Part shown: positions 36,090 to 45,367 of the stretch, piece by piece
How the letters are laid out: every line of letters starts with the position of its first letter
Numbering within the stretch: position 1 is the stretch's first letter
NCBI GenBank assembly: GCA_964343805.1
Contig: CAYFLR010000031.1
Coordinates: forward strand, 1-64,000
Length of the DNA: 64,000 bases
Source of the DNA: CAYFLR01 sp964343805
GTDB taxonomy: Bacteria > Bdellovibrionota_B > Oligoflexia > CAYFLR01
Reading direction: 5' to 3'
Program-made: the position numbers and the translations under genes
The notes under the pieces: model-generated
The model's input: only the letters and a program-made list of their open reading frames with translations
Told to the model about the DNA's origin: nothing
Database searches by the model: none

Positions 36090-37223
36090 TTAAGAGGACT
36101 GGGGTGATATTTGACTTTGATAAGTGTAGTAAGCCGAGCAAGCACCTTCACTTGACACCATACAGGATCCCATTGGGGTCTCTGGGGTGCATGCGGTTCC
36201 AAAGAGTTTACACTCTATCGGTTTTTTTACTCCCCGAAGGATGGAACCGCATAAGCAGGCCTTATTTTCAGCACTTTTCATTTCCGGGAGCTTCCATCTT
36301 TTTTCCGTATCAAAGTGGGCAAACTCCTCTTTTATTTGCAGGGCACTATAAGGGATTTGACCTAAACCTCTCCACTCAAAAGATTTACGAAGTTCAAAAG
36401 TATCGGAAACAAGTTGTTGGGCTTTTAAATTTCCTTCTTTGGAAACAGCTCGAATATATTGATTTTCCACCTTGGCTTCTTTTTTATTCACCTGCTTTAC
36501 TAACATCAAGATAGACTGGAGCATATCTAGAGGTTCAAAACCGGCCACCACCACGGGTTTTTTAAATTCTTCGGCAAAGTACTCGTAGGGCTCGGTGCCG
36601 ATGATGGTGCTCACATGAGAGGGTCCTAAAAAGCCATCCAATTTGACTGGTTCATATTGACGGATTTCAGGGGCGTTAAGGATTCTTTGAATGGCTGCGG
36701 GTGTGACCACATGATTACAGAAAACGGTAAAATTGGGGAGATTCATTTCAGCCGCTTTTTTTATGGCAACGGCAGTAGGGGGAGTGGTGGTTTCAAAACC
36801 AATGGCATAAAAAACCACCTGTTTATCCGGGTTTTGTTGGGCAATGGTGAGGGCCTCCAAAGAAGAGTAGACCATCTCTACCTGTGCTCCCATGGCTTTG
36901 GCAGTTATTAAACTCACTTTATTGGAGCCAGGAACTCTCATCATATCGCCATATGTGCAAAGAATAGTATCTTCACGCCCCGCCAGATGAATAGCCAAAT
37001 CTATCCTGGACATGGGCATTACACAGACCGGGCAGCCTGGACCATGGACCATGGTAATATTTTTAGGCAAAACATCATTGATTCCGTGGCGAAAAAGGGC
37101 ATGGGTGTGTCCTCCACAGAACTCCATAAACTGATAGGATTTATTGGGATCGACCTCTTGGTTTAAGAGGGTGAGGACGTCTTTCATGACTTTCTTATCG
37201 CGAAACTCTTTAACGAACCTCAT
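36090..37223 (-). CDS. hypD: hydrogenase maturation protein HypD
   Basis: About 377 residues. HypD scaffold for the Fe(CN)2CO group. FMEFCGGHTHALFRHG, GPGCPVCVMP, IGFETTTPPTA and the C-terminal Fe-S region (ACLCGSILRG, CKLFGTACTPETPMGSC, SEGACSAYY) are all present with the conserved cysteines. The frame extends 10 codons upstream, but MRFVKEFRDK aligns with the usual HypD start, so 37223 is chosen; this still overlaps hypC by 14 bases. Neither hydrogenase subunits nor other hyp genes are in the window. Confidence 0.93.
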   Translation of the reverse strand: MRFVKEFRDKKVMKDVLTLLNQEVDPNKSYQFMEFCGGHTHALFRHGINDVLPKNITMVHGPGCPVCVMPMSRIDLAIHLAGREDTILCTYGDMMRVPGSNKVSLITAKAMGAQVEMVYSSLEALTIAQQNPDKQVVFYAIGFETTTPPTAVAIKKAAEMNLPNFTVFCNHVVTPAAIQRILNAPEIRQYEPVKLDGFLGPSHVSTIIGTEPYEYFAEEFKKPVVVAGFEPLDMLQSILMLVKQVNKKEAKVENQYIRAVSKEGNLKAQQLVSDTFELRKSFEWRGLGQIPYSALQIKEEFAHFDTEKRWKLPEMKSAENKACLCGSILRGVKKPIECKLFGTACTPETPMGSCMVSSEGACSAYYTYQSQISPQSS

Positions 37224-37461
37224 TGGTGGTGTAGTTGGTTTGGAACTTTTCATCTATTTCACTAAATAATTCAAGGGTTTTAAGTGCTTCATCAGGGTCA
37301 AGTCGGCTAATAGCATGGCCAACATGGATAATGAGGTAATCTCCTTCTTGGACATTTTCAATTAATCCAGTGAAAACAGTCTGTTTTAATGGGCCAATTT
37401 GAACTTCTGACATTTCATTGGGTAGTAACTTTGTTACTTTAGCGGGTACAGCTAAACACAT
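37210..37461 (-). CDS. hypC: hydrogenase maturation chaperone HypC
   Basis: 83 residues from the ATG at 37461, starting MCLAVPAKV with the essential Cys2, preceded by aggaggt. It partners HypD and carries the iron ligand group to the hydrogenase large subunit. The pattern EVQIGPLKQTVFTG and GDYLIIHVGHAISRLDPDEALK is typical. It overlaps hypD. The open frame runs 11 codons further upstream but the family start is clear. Confidence 0.95.
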   Translation of the reverse strand: MCLAVPAKVTKLLPNEMSEVQIGPLKQTVFTGLIENVQEGDYLIIHVGHAISRLDPDEALKTLELFSEIDEKFQTNYTTNEVR

Positions 37462-37544
37462 AGGACCTCCTATTTCTCCCCTAACATCATACATTATTAA
37501 AGAAAAGGATAAAATAGGCCGATAGAGGGATTGGAGGTGTAGTT

Positions 37545-40161
37545 TTGCCCTTTTTTAAGCTAAGTACTTTATTTACTTGTATTTTCTTAATAGGAATGCA
37601 GCTTTTCTCTTGTCAAAAAGCGGAGGATGAGGAGGATGAGGAGAAGTCTGTCGTTACTCAAGTGAGCACGGTATCCCCTTTCGAGTGTTTAGATAAAAAT
37701 GGCCCAGCATGTGGGCGTGCTAGTTTTGAAAATAACAATAATAACAATGCTTTCTGCGCGGAAGGAGACGGGGAAGACCAAACTGAGCAGCAAATTGTGC
37801 AAGAGGCTTATAATAAACTCCTACCTGCTCTTTTTGTAGGAGAGAACAGCTCTTTAGAAGATGTGACTAAAAACCTTAATTTAATAACGATGGGTTCGGG
37901 GGGGATCAATTATCGATGGAATTCAGAGCATCCCAATATTAATAATAAGGGAGAAGTTATACGGCCTAAATTTGGGCAAGAGGCGGTGACTGCCAAGGTA
38001 AAAGTTCAAATTTCCTATCGCTTCGCCAAACGGGAAAAGGTCTTTTTAATGACCGTGAAGCCAGAACCTCCCACCCACAGTCAGGCTATTGAGCAGACTC
38101 TGGCTTGGCTCTCTTTTGATGGTATCAAAGGTGAAAACGCGAGTTTGGATCAAATTGATAAAAACCTTTCATTGGTAACAGAGGGGCTTTTTGATACCCA
38201 AATTACTTGGCTCTCTAGCAGCACTGCTATAAATAAAAAGGGTGAGATTTTAAGACCCTATTACTATTTAGCAGATCAGCCAGTCACTTTGAAAGCGAAC
38301 GTAGTAAGAGGAGATGCTCAAGGAGAGAAAAGTTTTTCTCTCACGGTCCTTGCCGAAAGACTGCCCCCACTCCTCATCAGTGAAATCTATGCCGGGGTCT
38401 TTTTTACCCAAGGGGTGGATGATTTATGGATCGAGGTCATTAACACCACCAGTTCGACTATCGATCTCTCCTCCTATCAGCTTCGATCATGTAATCGCAC
38501 TTCTCATTGTACCGGTGAAACCACCTGGAATCTTCCCGCCATTGATTTAGCCGCAGGAGCTTATATTCTTATTCACCCTGAAACATCCAGTCTTGATTTC
38601 GACGATGGTTTTCATGATATCTTTTTTGAAGATTTTGCTCTTTCTAATGCCCTCGGGTTTTTAGAGCTCATTAATGATGGAAATACAGTGGATTTCGTTA
38701 AGTGGTATGCAGCCGAAGGTGGTTTGGATATACATCCCACCACCGGAATCTTTTTAGATTCAGTGGATACTTCCTCTGTGGAGGCAGAGGATTCCTTTGG
38801 TCGAACCTACCCTTATGCCGACAGTGATGATGAAGGAGACTGGCAGGTATATAAGTTTCCCACACCGGGTGGAGTCAATAATGGGATGGATGGCACCAGC
38901 GATACGGACAGCGATGGAGATGGTTTAAGTGATCAAGAAGAAACGGATACTTATCAAACCGACCCGAACAATAGAGATACGGATGGAGATGGATTTCTCG
39001 ATGGGCAGGAGGTTTTAAGCTCCGGAGTTGCAGGAATTAACATCACAGAGTTGGGCGCTGATCCCTTGGTAAGAGATATTTTTGTGGAAATTGATTATAT
39101 GGCAGGTCCAGCAGGAAGCGAGGAATCTCTGACCGATTCCACTAAAGATCCGGCTGCTTTAGCCGTGAGATCAGCAGCACTTAGTATGGTCAAGCAAGCT
39201 TTCGATAGTTATTCTCCTACCAGTAATGGAGACACTGGAAAAACCAAAATTCAAATTCATTTTGATGTGGGGGATCTTTTTCATGGGGCNNNNNNNNNNG
39301 GCGGAGGGTTTATCTCTTGCCGATTATGATTTAGGTGGAGGGAATGAGATTCCTTTCAGTCGGTGTATTTATATCGGCAGAGATATCAATCACACCAGTG
39401 CCAACTGTGCAGATCTTTATGAGATCAAACAGAGCCATTTTGATATTGCCCGCACCGGAATTTTTCATTACATGATTGTGGGTTGGACCCAAGAGCCTGA
39501 TGGTTCCACGGGGTCAGCGGGTATTGCCGAACAACTCGGAAATGACGTTCTGATCTCCATGGGGAATTGGGCCGCACTTTCTTATATTGATTCTTCCACT
39601 GAGAGGTTTATTATAAACCTCCAAGCTTCCACCATTATGCATGAATTAGGGCATAATCTGGGACTCACTCACGGTGGGGGAGACTCGTTTAATTATAAAC
39701 CTAACTACAATAGTATCATGAACTATCTCTATCAATTAAATGGTCTTGATGATAATGAGAATGGCGATGTGTTCTATTTTGAAAACAGTTTTACTAACTA
39801 TCAAAATATTCCCTTCAGAGATAATTTAGATAACGATCCTTATACCACTGATTTCAAAATTGGTTATTCGGATGGATCTAATCCCACTCTCTATGAAGCT
39901 AGCCTGAATGAATCAACCGGATGGGGTGGGGTGGCCATCGATTTTAATAATAATGGAGCGATTGATGGGACCGTCAATAATGTAAATATAAACCCAGCTC
40001 ATGATAGCACTACCGACAGTGATCTCCCGGATTACAATGATTGGTCGAATCTTAATTTAAAATTTCAACACCAGTTTAGTGGTTTTCAAAACGGCGCCCA
40101 TTTTGATTGGAGTAAGGATAAGCAACCCTTAGCAAGAGAAATCATCTTGCTTCCTCGATAA
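37545..40161 (+). CDS. large lipoprotein metalloprotease with Ig, lamin-tail and Ca-binding domains (contains assembly gap)
   Basis: One gene split by the 10-N gap at 39290-39299. It starts at TTG 37545, with a ggagg 7 bases upstream. Lipobox LFSCQKA. Two atrophied Ig-like repeats (NLNLITMGSGGINYRW; NLSLVTEGLFDTQITW), a lamin-tail domain (LLISEIYAGVFF... YILIHPE), Ca-binding repeats (DTDSDGDGLSDQEE; DTDGDGFLDGQE), then a metzincin-type domain with MHELGHNLGLTHGG and the later Met-turn SIMNY. The flanks of the gap share 'ggc'; merging them gives an intact frame (FHG-AEGLSL), so the true gap may be nothing. Expected to work at the cell surface. Confidence 0.85.
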
Positions 40162-40212
40162 ATAATCTGCTATCCACAAAGGCGAGTTCTTCAAAATTAT
40201 CAATAAATTGTG

Positions 40213-40237
40213 TACAATGTGGAGACTTTAATCCACA
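40213..40237 (+). promoter_or_regulatory. putative -10 box and short inverted repeat
   Basis: Upstream of the amino-acid ABC transporter genes. tacaat at 40213-40218 looks like a -10 box. It adjoins an inverted repeat tgtgga...tccaca (40218-40237), 13 bases before the ATG of the binding-protein gene. The repeat could be an operator or a 5' hairpin. Evidence is positional only. Confidence 0.35.
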
Positions 40238-40250
40238 AGCGAGGTTTTTT

Positions 40251-41054
40251 ATGAAAAAAGTTCGGTTTCTAATTTTGTTAGTATCCTGGTTTTCACTTTT
40301 CCTATCTCCATCACTTTTAGCCGGGGATTCCCTCACTGAAATCGTCAAAAGAGGGGTGCTGAGAGTGGGGCTAGAAGCGGGCTATATGCCTTTTGAAATG
40401 AAAGATAAAAAGGGTAAAATTGTAGGATTCGATGTGGACCTTGCTAAACTTATGGCCCGTGAAATGGGAGTGAAATTAGAACTAGTCAATACTGAGTGGG
40501 ATGGGATTATCCCTGCTTTATTAACCGGGAAGTTCGATATGATCATTGCTGGTATGACCATCACTCAAAAGCGAAATTTGCGAGTGAATTTCTCTGACCC
40601 TTATATGATTGTGGGGCAAACTATTATTTTAAAAAAGAGCCTTGCCGGAGTGATTAAAAGCTATAAAGATCTCAATAGTAAAAAGTACAAAATCTCTTCT
40701 AAGCTAGGCACCACCGGGGAAAAAGCCATCAAAAGATTGATGCCACGAGCCGTCTATAAATCATATCAAACCAGCCAAGAGGCAGCGATGGAAGTGATCA
40801 ATGGCCGAGTGGATGCCTTTGTGTATGATCTTCCCTACAGCGCAATTTTCGCCTCCTCCCAAGGACAGGGAAAGATTCATTTTCTAAAAGAACCTTTCAC
40901 CTTTGAACCTCTTGCTATCGCAGTGAAAAGAGGTGATCCCGATATCCTAAATTGGCTCAACCATTTCCTTCATCAGATTAAAAAAGATGGTCGTTATGAC
41001 AAGATGTATAAACGGTGGTTTGTGGATTCCAGCTGGCGCAGTAAAATTCAATAG
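40251..41054 (+). CDS. amino-acid ABC transporter, substrate-binding protein
   Basis: 267 residues. Family 3 solute-binding protein: signal peptide (ends near LLAGDS), RGVLRVGLEAGYMPFE, GFDVDLAKLMAREMGVKLE, DMIIAGMTITQKR and LAIAVKRGDPDIL are canonical. Binds a polar amino acid in the periplasm. It is followed after 9 bases by the permease gene, so this is the first gene of a three-gene operon. Substrate identity is not clear from sequence. Confidence 0.93.
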   Translation: MKKVRFLILLVSWFSLFLSPSLLAGDSLTEIVKRGVLRVGLEAGYMPFEMKDKKGKIVGFDVDLAKLMAREMGVKLELVNTEWDGIIPALLTGKFDMIIAGMTITQKRNLRVNFSDPYMIVGQTIILKKSLAGVIKSYKDLNSKKYKISSKLGTTGEKAIKRLMPRAVYKSYQTSQEAAMEVINGRVDAFVYDLPYSAIFASSQGQGKIHFLKEPFTFEPLAIAVKRGDPDILNWLNHFLHQIKKDGRYDKMYKRWFVDSSWRSKIQ

Positions 41055-41063
41055 GAACAATCT

Positions 41064-42023
41064 ATGAAGATTTTAAGTGGTCAATTTAAGTGGTATCTGT
41101 TGCTGATCATTATTGTCTTTGGCCTGTTCTATTCCTTCTATCATATCAGTGTGAAGTTTGATTATACCTGGACCTGGAGTAAAATCCCTTCTTACTTTGT
41201 CTATCTCGAAAAAGAGGAAGTGTTGGTAGAAACAGAAGGAACCATCAAAATCACGGGTGAGCCAAAAAATGTGCAGGTGGTGACGGAAAATGGAGAGGTG
41301 TTTTCCTATCAAATACCAAAGGGGCAAGTGGTGGTGGATGATGGGGATATGGTATTCATGGGAGATGCCATCGGCTATACCCAAAGTTGGCAGGCCGGAC
41401 TTTTCATCAAAGGTTTGTGGGTGACAGTCAAACTCTCCTTTTTTGCCAGCATCCTTGCTCTCTTTTTAGGGATCATTTCCGGTCTCGCTCGACCTTCCAA
41501 AAATCCTGTTTTGAAATGGCTTTCTCTCTTTTATGTTGAGTCCATCAGAGGAACGCCCTTACTTGTTCAACTATTTATTATCTACTTTATGGTGGGTTCG
41601 GTTCTCGGTATCGATAGCCGGTTTCTATGCGGTATGTTGGGTTTAGCTATTTTTGCCGGTGCTTATGTGGCAGAAATCATTCGAGGGGGAATTGAATCGA
41701 TCCACCATGGTCAAATGGAGGCGGCCCGCTCCTTGGGTCTGAATCATTTTCAGGCCATGATGTATGTGATTATGCCCCAAGTTTTTAGGCGCTCTCTCCC
41801 TGCCCTAGCAGGGGTCTTTATCTCACTGGTAAAAGATTCCTCCTTGGTTTCGGTGATGGCTTTAACGGATTTAACCAAAGCGGGAAGAGAAGTAGTTTCT
41901 TCTACCTTTATGGTATTTGAAACATGGATTACGGTGGCCCTCCTTTATTTTGTGGTGACCTTTTTGCTTTCCTATTTGGTAAAAATATTTGAGGGGCGCC
42001 TAGCCCTAGGTGAAAAGAGGTAG
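41064..42023 (+). CDS. amino-acid ABC transporter, permease
   Basis: 319 residues, HisM/GlnP family. The core has GLWVTVKLSFFASILALFLG, the FRGTPLLVQ-type motif (here IRGTPLLVQLF), and the EAA loop (GQMEAARSLGLNHFQAMMYVIMPQ) that contacts the ATPase. The N-terminus contains an extra predicted periplasmic stretch of about 80 residues (YFVYLEKEEVLVETEGTIKI onward) between helix 1 and the core, absent from short homologues. Directly precedes the ATPase gene without a gap. Confidence 0.92.
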   Translation: MKILSGQFKWYLLLIIIVFGLFYSFYHISVKFDYTWTWSKIPSYFVYLEKEEVLVETEGTIKITGEPKNVQVVTENGEVFSYQIPKGQVVVDDGDMVFMGDAIGYTQSWQAGLFIKGLWVTVKLSFFASILALFLGIISGLARPSKNPVLKWLSLFYVESIRGTPLLVQLFIIYFMVGSVLGIDSRFLCGMLGLAIFAGAYVAEIIRGGIESIHHGQMEAARSLGLNHFQAMMYVIMPQVFRRSLPALAGVFISLVKDSSLVSVMALTDLTKAGREVVSSTFMVFETWITVALLYFVVTFLLSYLVKIFEGRLALGEKR

Positions 42024-42764
42024 ATGATGTCCTCAATAATTGAAGTGCAAGATATTTCCAAAACCTTTAAGGGCGGTATTCAAGCACTCTGTTCAGTGAA
42101 TTTGCAGGTGCAAGAGAAAGAAGTGGTGGTGATCATTGGGCCTAGTGGTTCGGGCAAAAGTACCTTGCTTCGCTCTATTAATCGGCTGGAGCAAATCGAC
42201 TCAGGTCAAGTGCTCATAGAAGGAAAACCGGTGTTTTCAACTCATTCCAATATCAACAAATTGAGAGCTAATTTAGGAATGGTGTTCCAATCCTTCAATC
42301 TGTTTCCCCATAAAACCATTTTAGAAAATATCCTGCTCGCCCCGATGAAAGTCCGTAAGAAAAGTTATAAAGAGGCCTTTGAGGTGGCCGAAAACTTAAT
42401 GGCCAAAGTAGGAATTCTCGACCAAGCCCATAAATATCCTATTCAACTTTCCGGCGGCCAACAGCAAAGAGCCGCTATTGCCAGAGCTTTAGCCATGCAG
42501 CCCAAAATTATGTTATTTGATGAACCCACCTCTGCCCTCGACCCTGAAATGGTAGGTGAGGTGTTAGAAATTATGAAAATGCTGGCTTCGGATGGCATGA
42601 CAATGGTCTGTGTAACCCATGAAATGGGCTTTGCCAGAGAAGTGGCCGATCGAGTTATTTTTATGGATGGGGGACGTATCATTGAGGAGGGAAAACCCGA
42701 ATCCTTTTTTACTTCACCCAAACAAGAGCGAACCAAACTTTTCCTCGGTCAGATTCTCCACTGA
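42024..42764 (+). CDS. glnQ: amino-acid ABC transporter, ATP-binding protein
   Basis: 246 residues. Walker A GPSGSGKST, Q-loop GMVFQSFNLFPHKT, signature LSGGQQQRAAIARALA, Walker B MLFDEPTSALDPEMV, H-loop VTHEMGFA. Typical GlnQ/HisP length. It begins right after the permease stop codon. Cytoplasmic; powers the importer. The gene symbol marks the family; the substrate is not proved. Confidence 0.93.
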   Translation: MMSSIIEVQDISKTFKGGIQALCSVNLQVQEKEVVVIIGPSGSGKSTLLRSINRLEQIDSGQVLIEGKPVFSTHSNINKLRANLGMVFQSFNLFPHKTILENILLAPMKVRKKSYKEAFEVAENLMAKVGILDQAHKYPIQLSGGQQQRAAIARALAMQPKIMLFDEPTSALDPEMVGEVLEIMKMLASDGMTMVCVTHEMGFAREVADRVIFMDGGRIIEEGKPESFFTSPKQERTKLFLGQILH

Positions 42765-42769
42765 TCTTC

Positions 42770-44131
42770 TTAGGGGGTTCTCACGCATCGGGCAAAGCAT
42801 TTATAATCTGACATTCGATAGTTGATCCCGCTGCTGTCAGGTACTTTAGGTATTACATAATAGGCATTGCTTACATTGGGGTAAGGGGTTTTGGCCCAAT
42901 AAAAATATTGATTAAAGCTATCCGGATTCAATTTATTTATATTATCCATAACAATTTTTAGTTGGGAAATGGTGGGGAGTTCCCAATCACTGTATCCATT
43001 CTCATTTAAATTTTGACAGTAGTTGTGGGCGTCTTGCCAGGGTGCTGATCCAAGGGGGATATTCTCTTTTCCTACGATTAAGTTTCCTGCCACGTCTGCT
43101 TGCAAACCTCCATCACAGTTAGAACCTATGCCGGTACAACCATTTCTTTTACCCCATCCGCACTCTTTGACCTCACCACCGGAAGCGTTAGAGGCCATTT
43201 GGCTTGGGGTTTTGATGAGGTAATTATTAAAATTGTAAACGGCCTGACCCACCGCTAAATACCGACTGGCCCCATTATGGCTGCATACAGAATTATATAC
43301 AGATCGTCCCTGACATAAGGGATATTCCTCTATACTGGACTTATGTTCAGGGCAATGAGGAGCCACACCTGTATAACTTACATTACTGGCTTTTTGCTCC
43401 AAAGTTCTTCCGTCGAGACATTTTATTTCTCCGGTCCTGAGACTGACCGAGAGAATATTATTGATACTGCCGCAAGGATAAGCTCCATCTTCCAGAGTTG
43501 AGATGGTTTGTTCTACTAAGATGGAAAAATTGTGCAGTACAAAGTTTTCTTCATTACCCATTTGAAACGCTTTGATTTGAATAGGGACATCACCTTTAAT
43601 ATTTCCAGGGACGAGCCATTCAACCAATCCCTTTTCATTTACTTTCATTCCTGCGGGAGCATTGATGATTTTAAACTCAGTCTCATAATCATCCGTTTCT
43701 GCCAGTTCTATTTGATAGCTGTAGGCTTGGCTGGTAGTGGCATTTAAAGCAGGGCTGCTCATAACTTGCGGCTCTGGGTAGATCGGAGTGATAGGAATGG
43801 ATGGTTGCGGTGATGGTTTTTTTGCTTCCACTTCTTCTTTCTCTTCTTCAATCTCTGTCTCTAACTGAGGAGCTATTTCTGCATTAATAACAGTCTCAGG
43901 AATTTGTGGCTTAGGTTTTTCTTTATTAATTGGAGCAACCACGGGAGATGGATCATGGGATCTTTGAGCTTGTCGAGCGGGTTGAAGCTGTTGTTTTTTG
44001 GGTTCTGCTTTCGAAGTTAAGTTAGATTCAGTGCTAATTTTTTTTCTTTTTTCTCCACAGGCGTTGAGTACTAGGATTAAGGTGAGTATGGTGAATAAAA
44101 TCAAAATGGATGGAAATAGATGTCTAGTCAT
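42770..44131 (-). CDS. lipoprotein with C-terminal Lcl/DUF1566-like domain
   Basis: About 453 residues from ATG 44131, which has a gggggcg site upstream; nine further codons upstream stay open. Lipobox LNACGEK. Then a Pro/Glu/Lys-rich stalk (to about residue 130), an Ig-like or cadherin-like segment with QIELAETDDYETEF, a cysteine-rich central region, and a C-terminal DUF1566/Lcl domain marked by ENGYSDWELPTISQLKIVM and WAKTPYPN. The latter occurs in Legionella collagen-like adhesins and many secreted lipoproteins. Convergent with the ATPase gene. Surface adhesion is plausible but unproved. Confidence 0.7.
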   Translation of the reverse strand: MTRHLFPSILILFTILTLILVLNACGEKRKKISTESNLTSKAEPKKQQLQPARQAQRSHDPSPVVAPINKEKPKPQIPETVINAEIAPQLETEIEEEKEEVEAKKPSPQPSIPITPIYPEPQVMSSPALNATTSQAYSYQIELAETDDYETEFKIINAPAGMKVNEKGLVEWLVPGNIKGDVPIQIKAFQMGNEENFVLHNFSILVEQTISTLEDGAYPCGSINNILSVSLRTGEIKCLDGRTLEQKASNVSYTGVAPHCPEHKSSIEEYPLCQGRSVYNSVCSHNGASRYLAVGQAVYNFNNYLIKTPSQMASNASGGEVKECGWGKRNGCTGIGSNCDGGLQADVAGNLIVGKENIPLGSAPWQDAHNYCQNLNENGYSDWELPTISQLKIVMDNINKLNPDSFNQYFYWAKTPYPNVSNAYYVIPKVPDSSGINYRMSDYKCFARCVRTP

Positions 44132-44240
44132 TACGCCCCCGCAAAATTCTTGAAACACGATCTAATTTTCTTATCGGATTTTTTTTTATTATGGTTGAGG
44201 AGGGGGAAAAATGATCTGTTAATTGCGGGTGTTAGATCAC

Positions 44241-44840
44241 TTATTTTTTGGGTGAGAGCTGATATTGAAAACAGAGGTTTTCAGCTCGCTCTCCCGTATC
44301 TTCACCCCATAACAGCACTGTGGAATTTCTTTTGGTTTCGGTAAAATGTCTCACGGTAGAAGACCGAACAGTCTCTGGGTACCAGTGAAAGTCAAGGAGT
44401 TGCACCACCCATCTTTGACCTTGCTGGCAATCTTCCAAGTCACCTCTTCCTTTACTTTGATATTGCTTTTGACTGACTTTTTTGGTTCGTCTCCATTGGC
44501 AAGTAAGCTTTCTTTGGGGGTCAGCTCTATTATAATCCACGCTTCCTAAGTAAGCATTATGCAGTTGCCATTTTCCGTAACTGACTTCTCGGGCATTTCT
44601 CTTTTGGAATAATTCAATGTCAGAACTATAGGTGCAGCTAGAACCGTCGGCGTTGTTGACTACGGTTAAAAGAGTTCCTTCGCTGTCATAAACATGACCT
44701 AAAGGAGCCCGGTTTGCATAGGGGGTAATTCGAGTTTGATTCAGGCTGGAAACTCTTCTCTGTTTACAAGCAAAACAGCTAAAAAGAATCAAACAGATAA
44801 TCAAAGAGGGTTGGTAACAGGTTCTAACAAGCTTCATCAT
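44241..44840 (-). CDS. small exported lipoprotein, unknown function
   Basis: 199 residues (possibly starting one codon later). Lipobox-like FSCFACKQ places the anchor Cys near residue 25. The mature protein is basic, with RKLTCQWRRTKK, DLEDCQQGQRWVVQLLDFHWYPETVR and ENLCFQYQLSPKK as clear pieces; its cysteines may form disulphides. Not recognised. It precedes the DUF1566 lipoprotein gene on the same strand by about 110 bases. Confidence 0.55.
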   Translation of the reverse strand: MMKLVRTCYQPSLIICLILFSCFACKQRRVSSLNQTRITPYANRAPLGHVYDSEGTLLTVVNNADGSSCTYSSDIELFQKRNAREVSYGKWQLHNAYLGSVDYNRADPQRKLTCQWRRTKKVSQKQYQSKGRGDLEDCQQGQRWVVQLLDFHWYPETVRSSTVRHFTETKRNSTVLLWGEDTGERAENLCFQYQLSPKK

Positions 44841-44974
44841 TCCGTATTCCTTCAGAAATTATTTAGACGTAATAACCATTCTGCTTCCCTTATCGGTATA
44901 TGCAAAAACCCACTTTAAAATTTCTAACTTTGTAAATTAAATTAAAGGGGTGGGGGGATTGTTTTTTAAATGGA

Positions 44975-45180
44975 TGACATTGAGGATGACATTGAGGATG
45001 ACATTGAGGCCACTAATGATTTATCAATGCGCCATATGGCAGTATTTTGAGGGAAGAGGCTGACATTGAGGCTGTTAATATGGTGTTAGTTTCTTATATG
45101 GCAGTATTTAAAGAGAAAGAGCTGACATTGAGGTCGTTTTCAAATTATTAATGACCTATATGGCAGTCTCACTTGTAAAG
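44975..45180. repeat. 62-bp period tandem repeat with tgacattgagg boxes
   Basis: Seen directly: tgacattgagga occurs three times at 12-base spacing from 44975, then tgacattgagg recurs at 45061 and 45123. Between them atatggcagtatt recurs at about 45033, 45097 and 45160. The two boxes together form units of 62 bases (44999-45060, 45061-45122, then a partial third). Not CRISPR-like: too short, no unique spacers. A protein-binding array or iteron-like region is possible. AT-rich sequence without a gene follows to 45367. Confidence 0.65.
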
Positions 45181-45367
45181 ACTTACCATAACCCATAATA
45201 GTAATATAAAATATCTAAATAAGAAGTTATTATAGTATAAAAAGCAAAAGAAAATAATTAGTTATAATTAATAAGATATAATACTAAACATAAAATAGAT
45301 ATCATCCGATACGTATACTAACGGGTTTTGGAAGAAAGTTTTACATTTTAAATAGGGAGTATAAATC

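Noticed and set aside
36041..36514. 157-codon open frame on the plus strand
   Set aside because: It is antisense to the C-terminal half of hypD, whose conserved cysteines establish the real coding strand.
44975..45180. Possible CRISPR array from regularly spaced repeats
   Set aside because: The conserved boxes are only 11-13 bases, there are just a few units, and sequence between them shows partial similarity instead of unique spacers. No cas genes are near.
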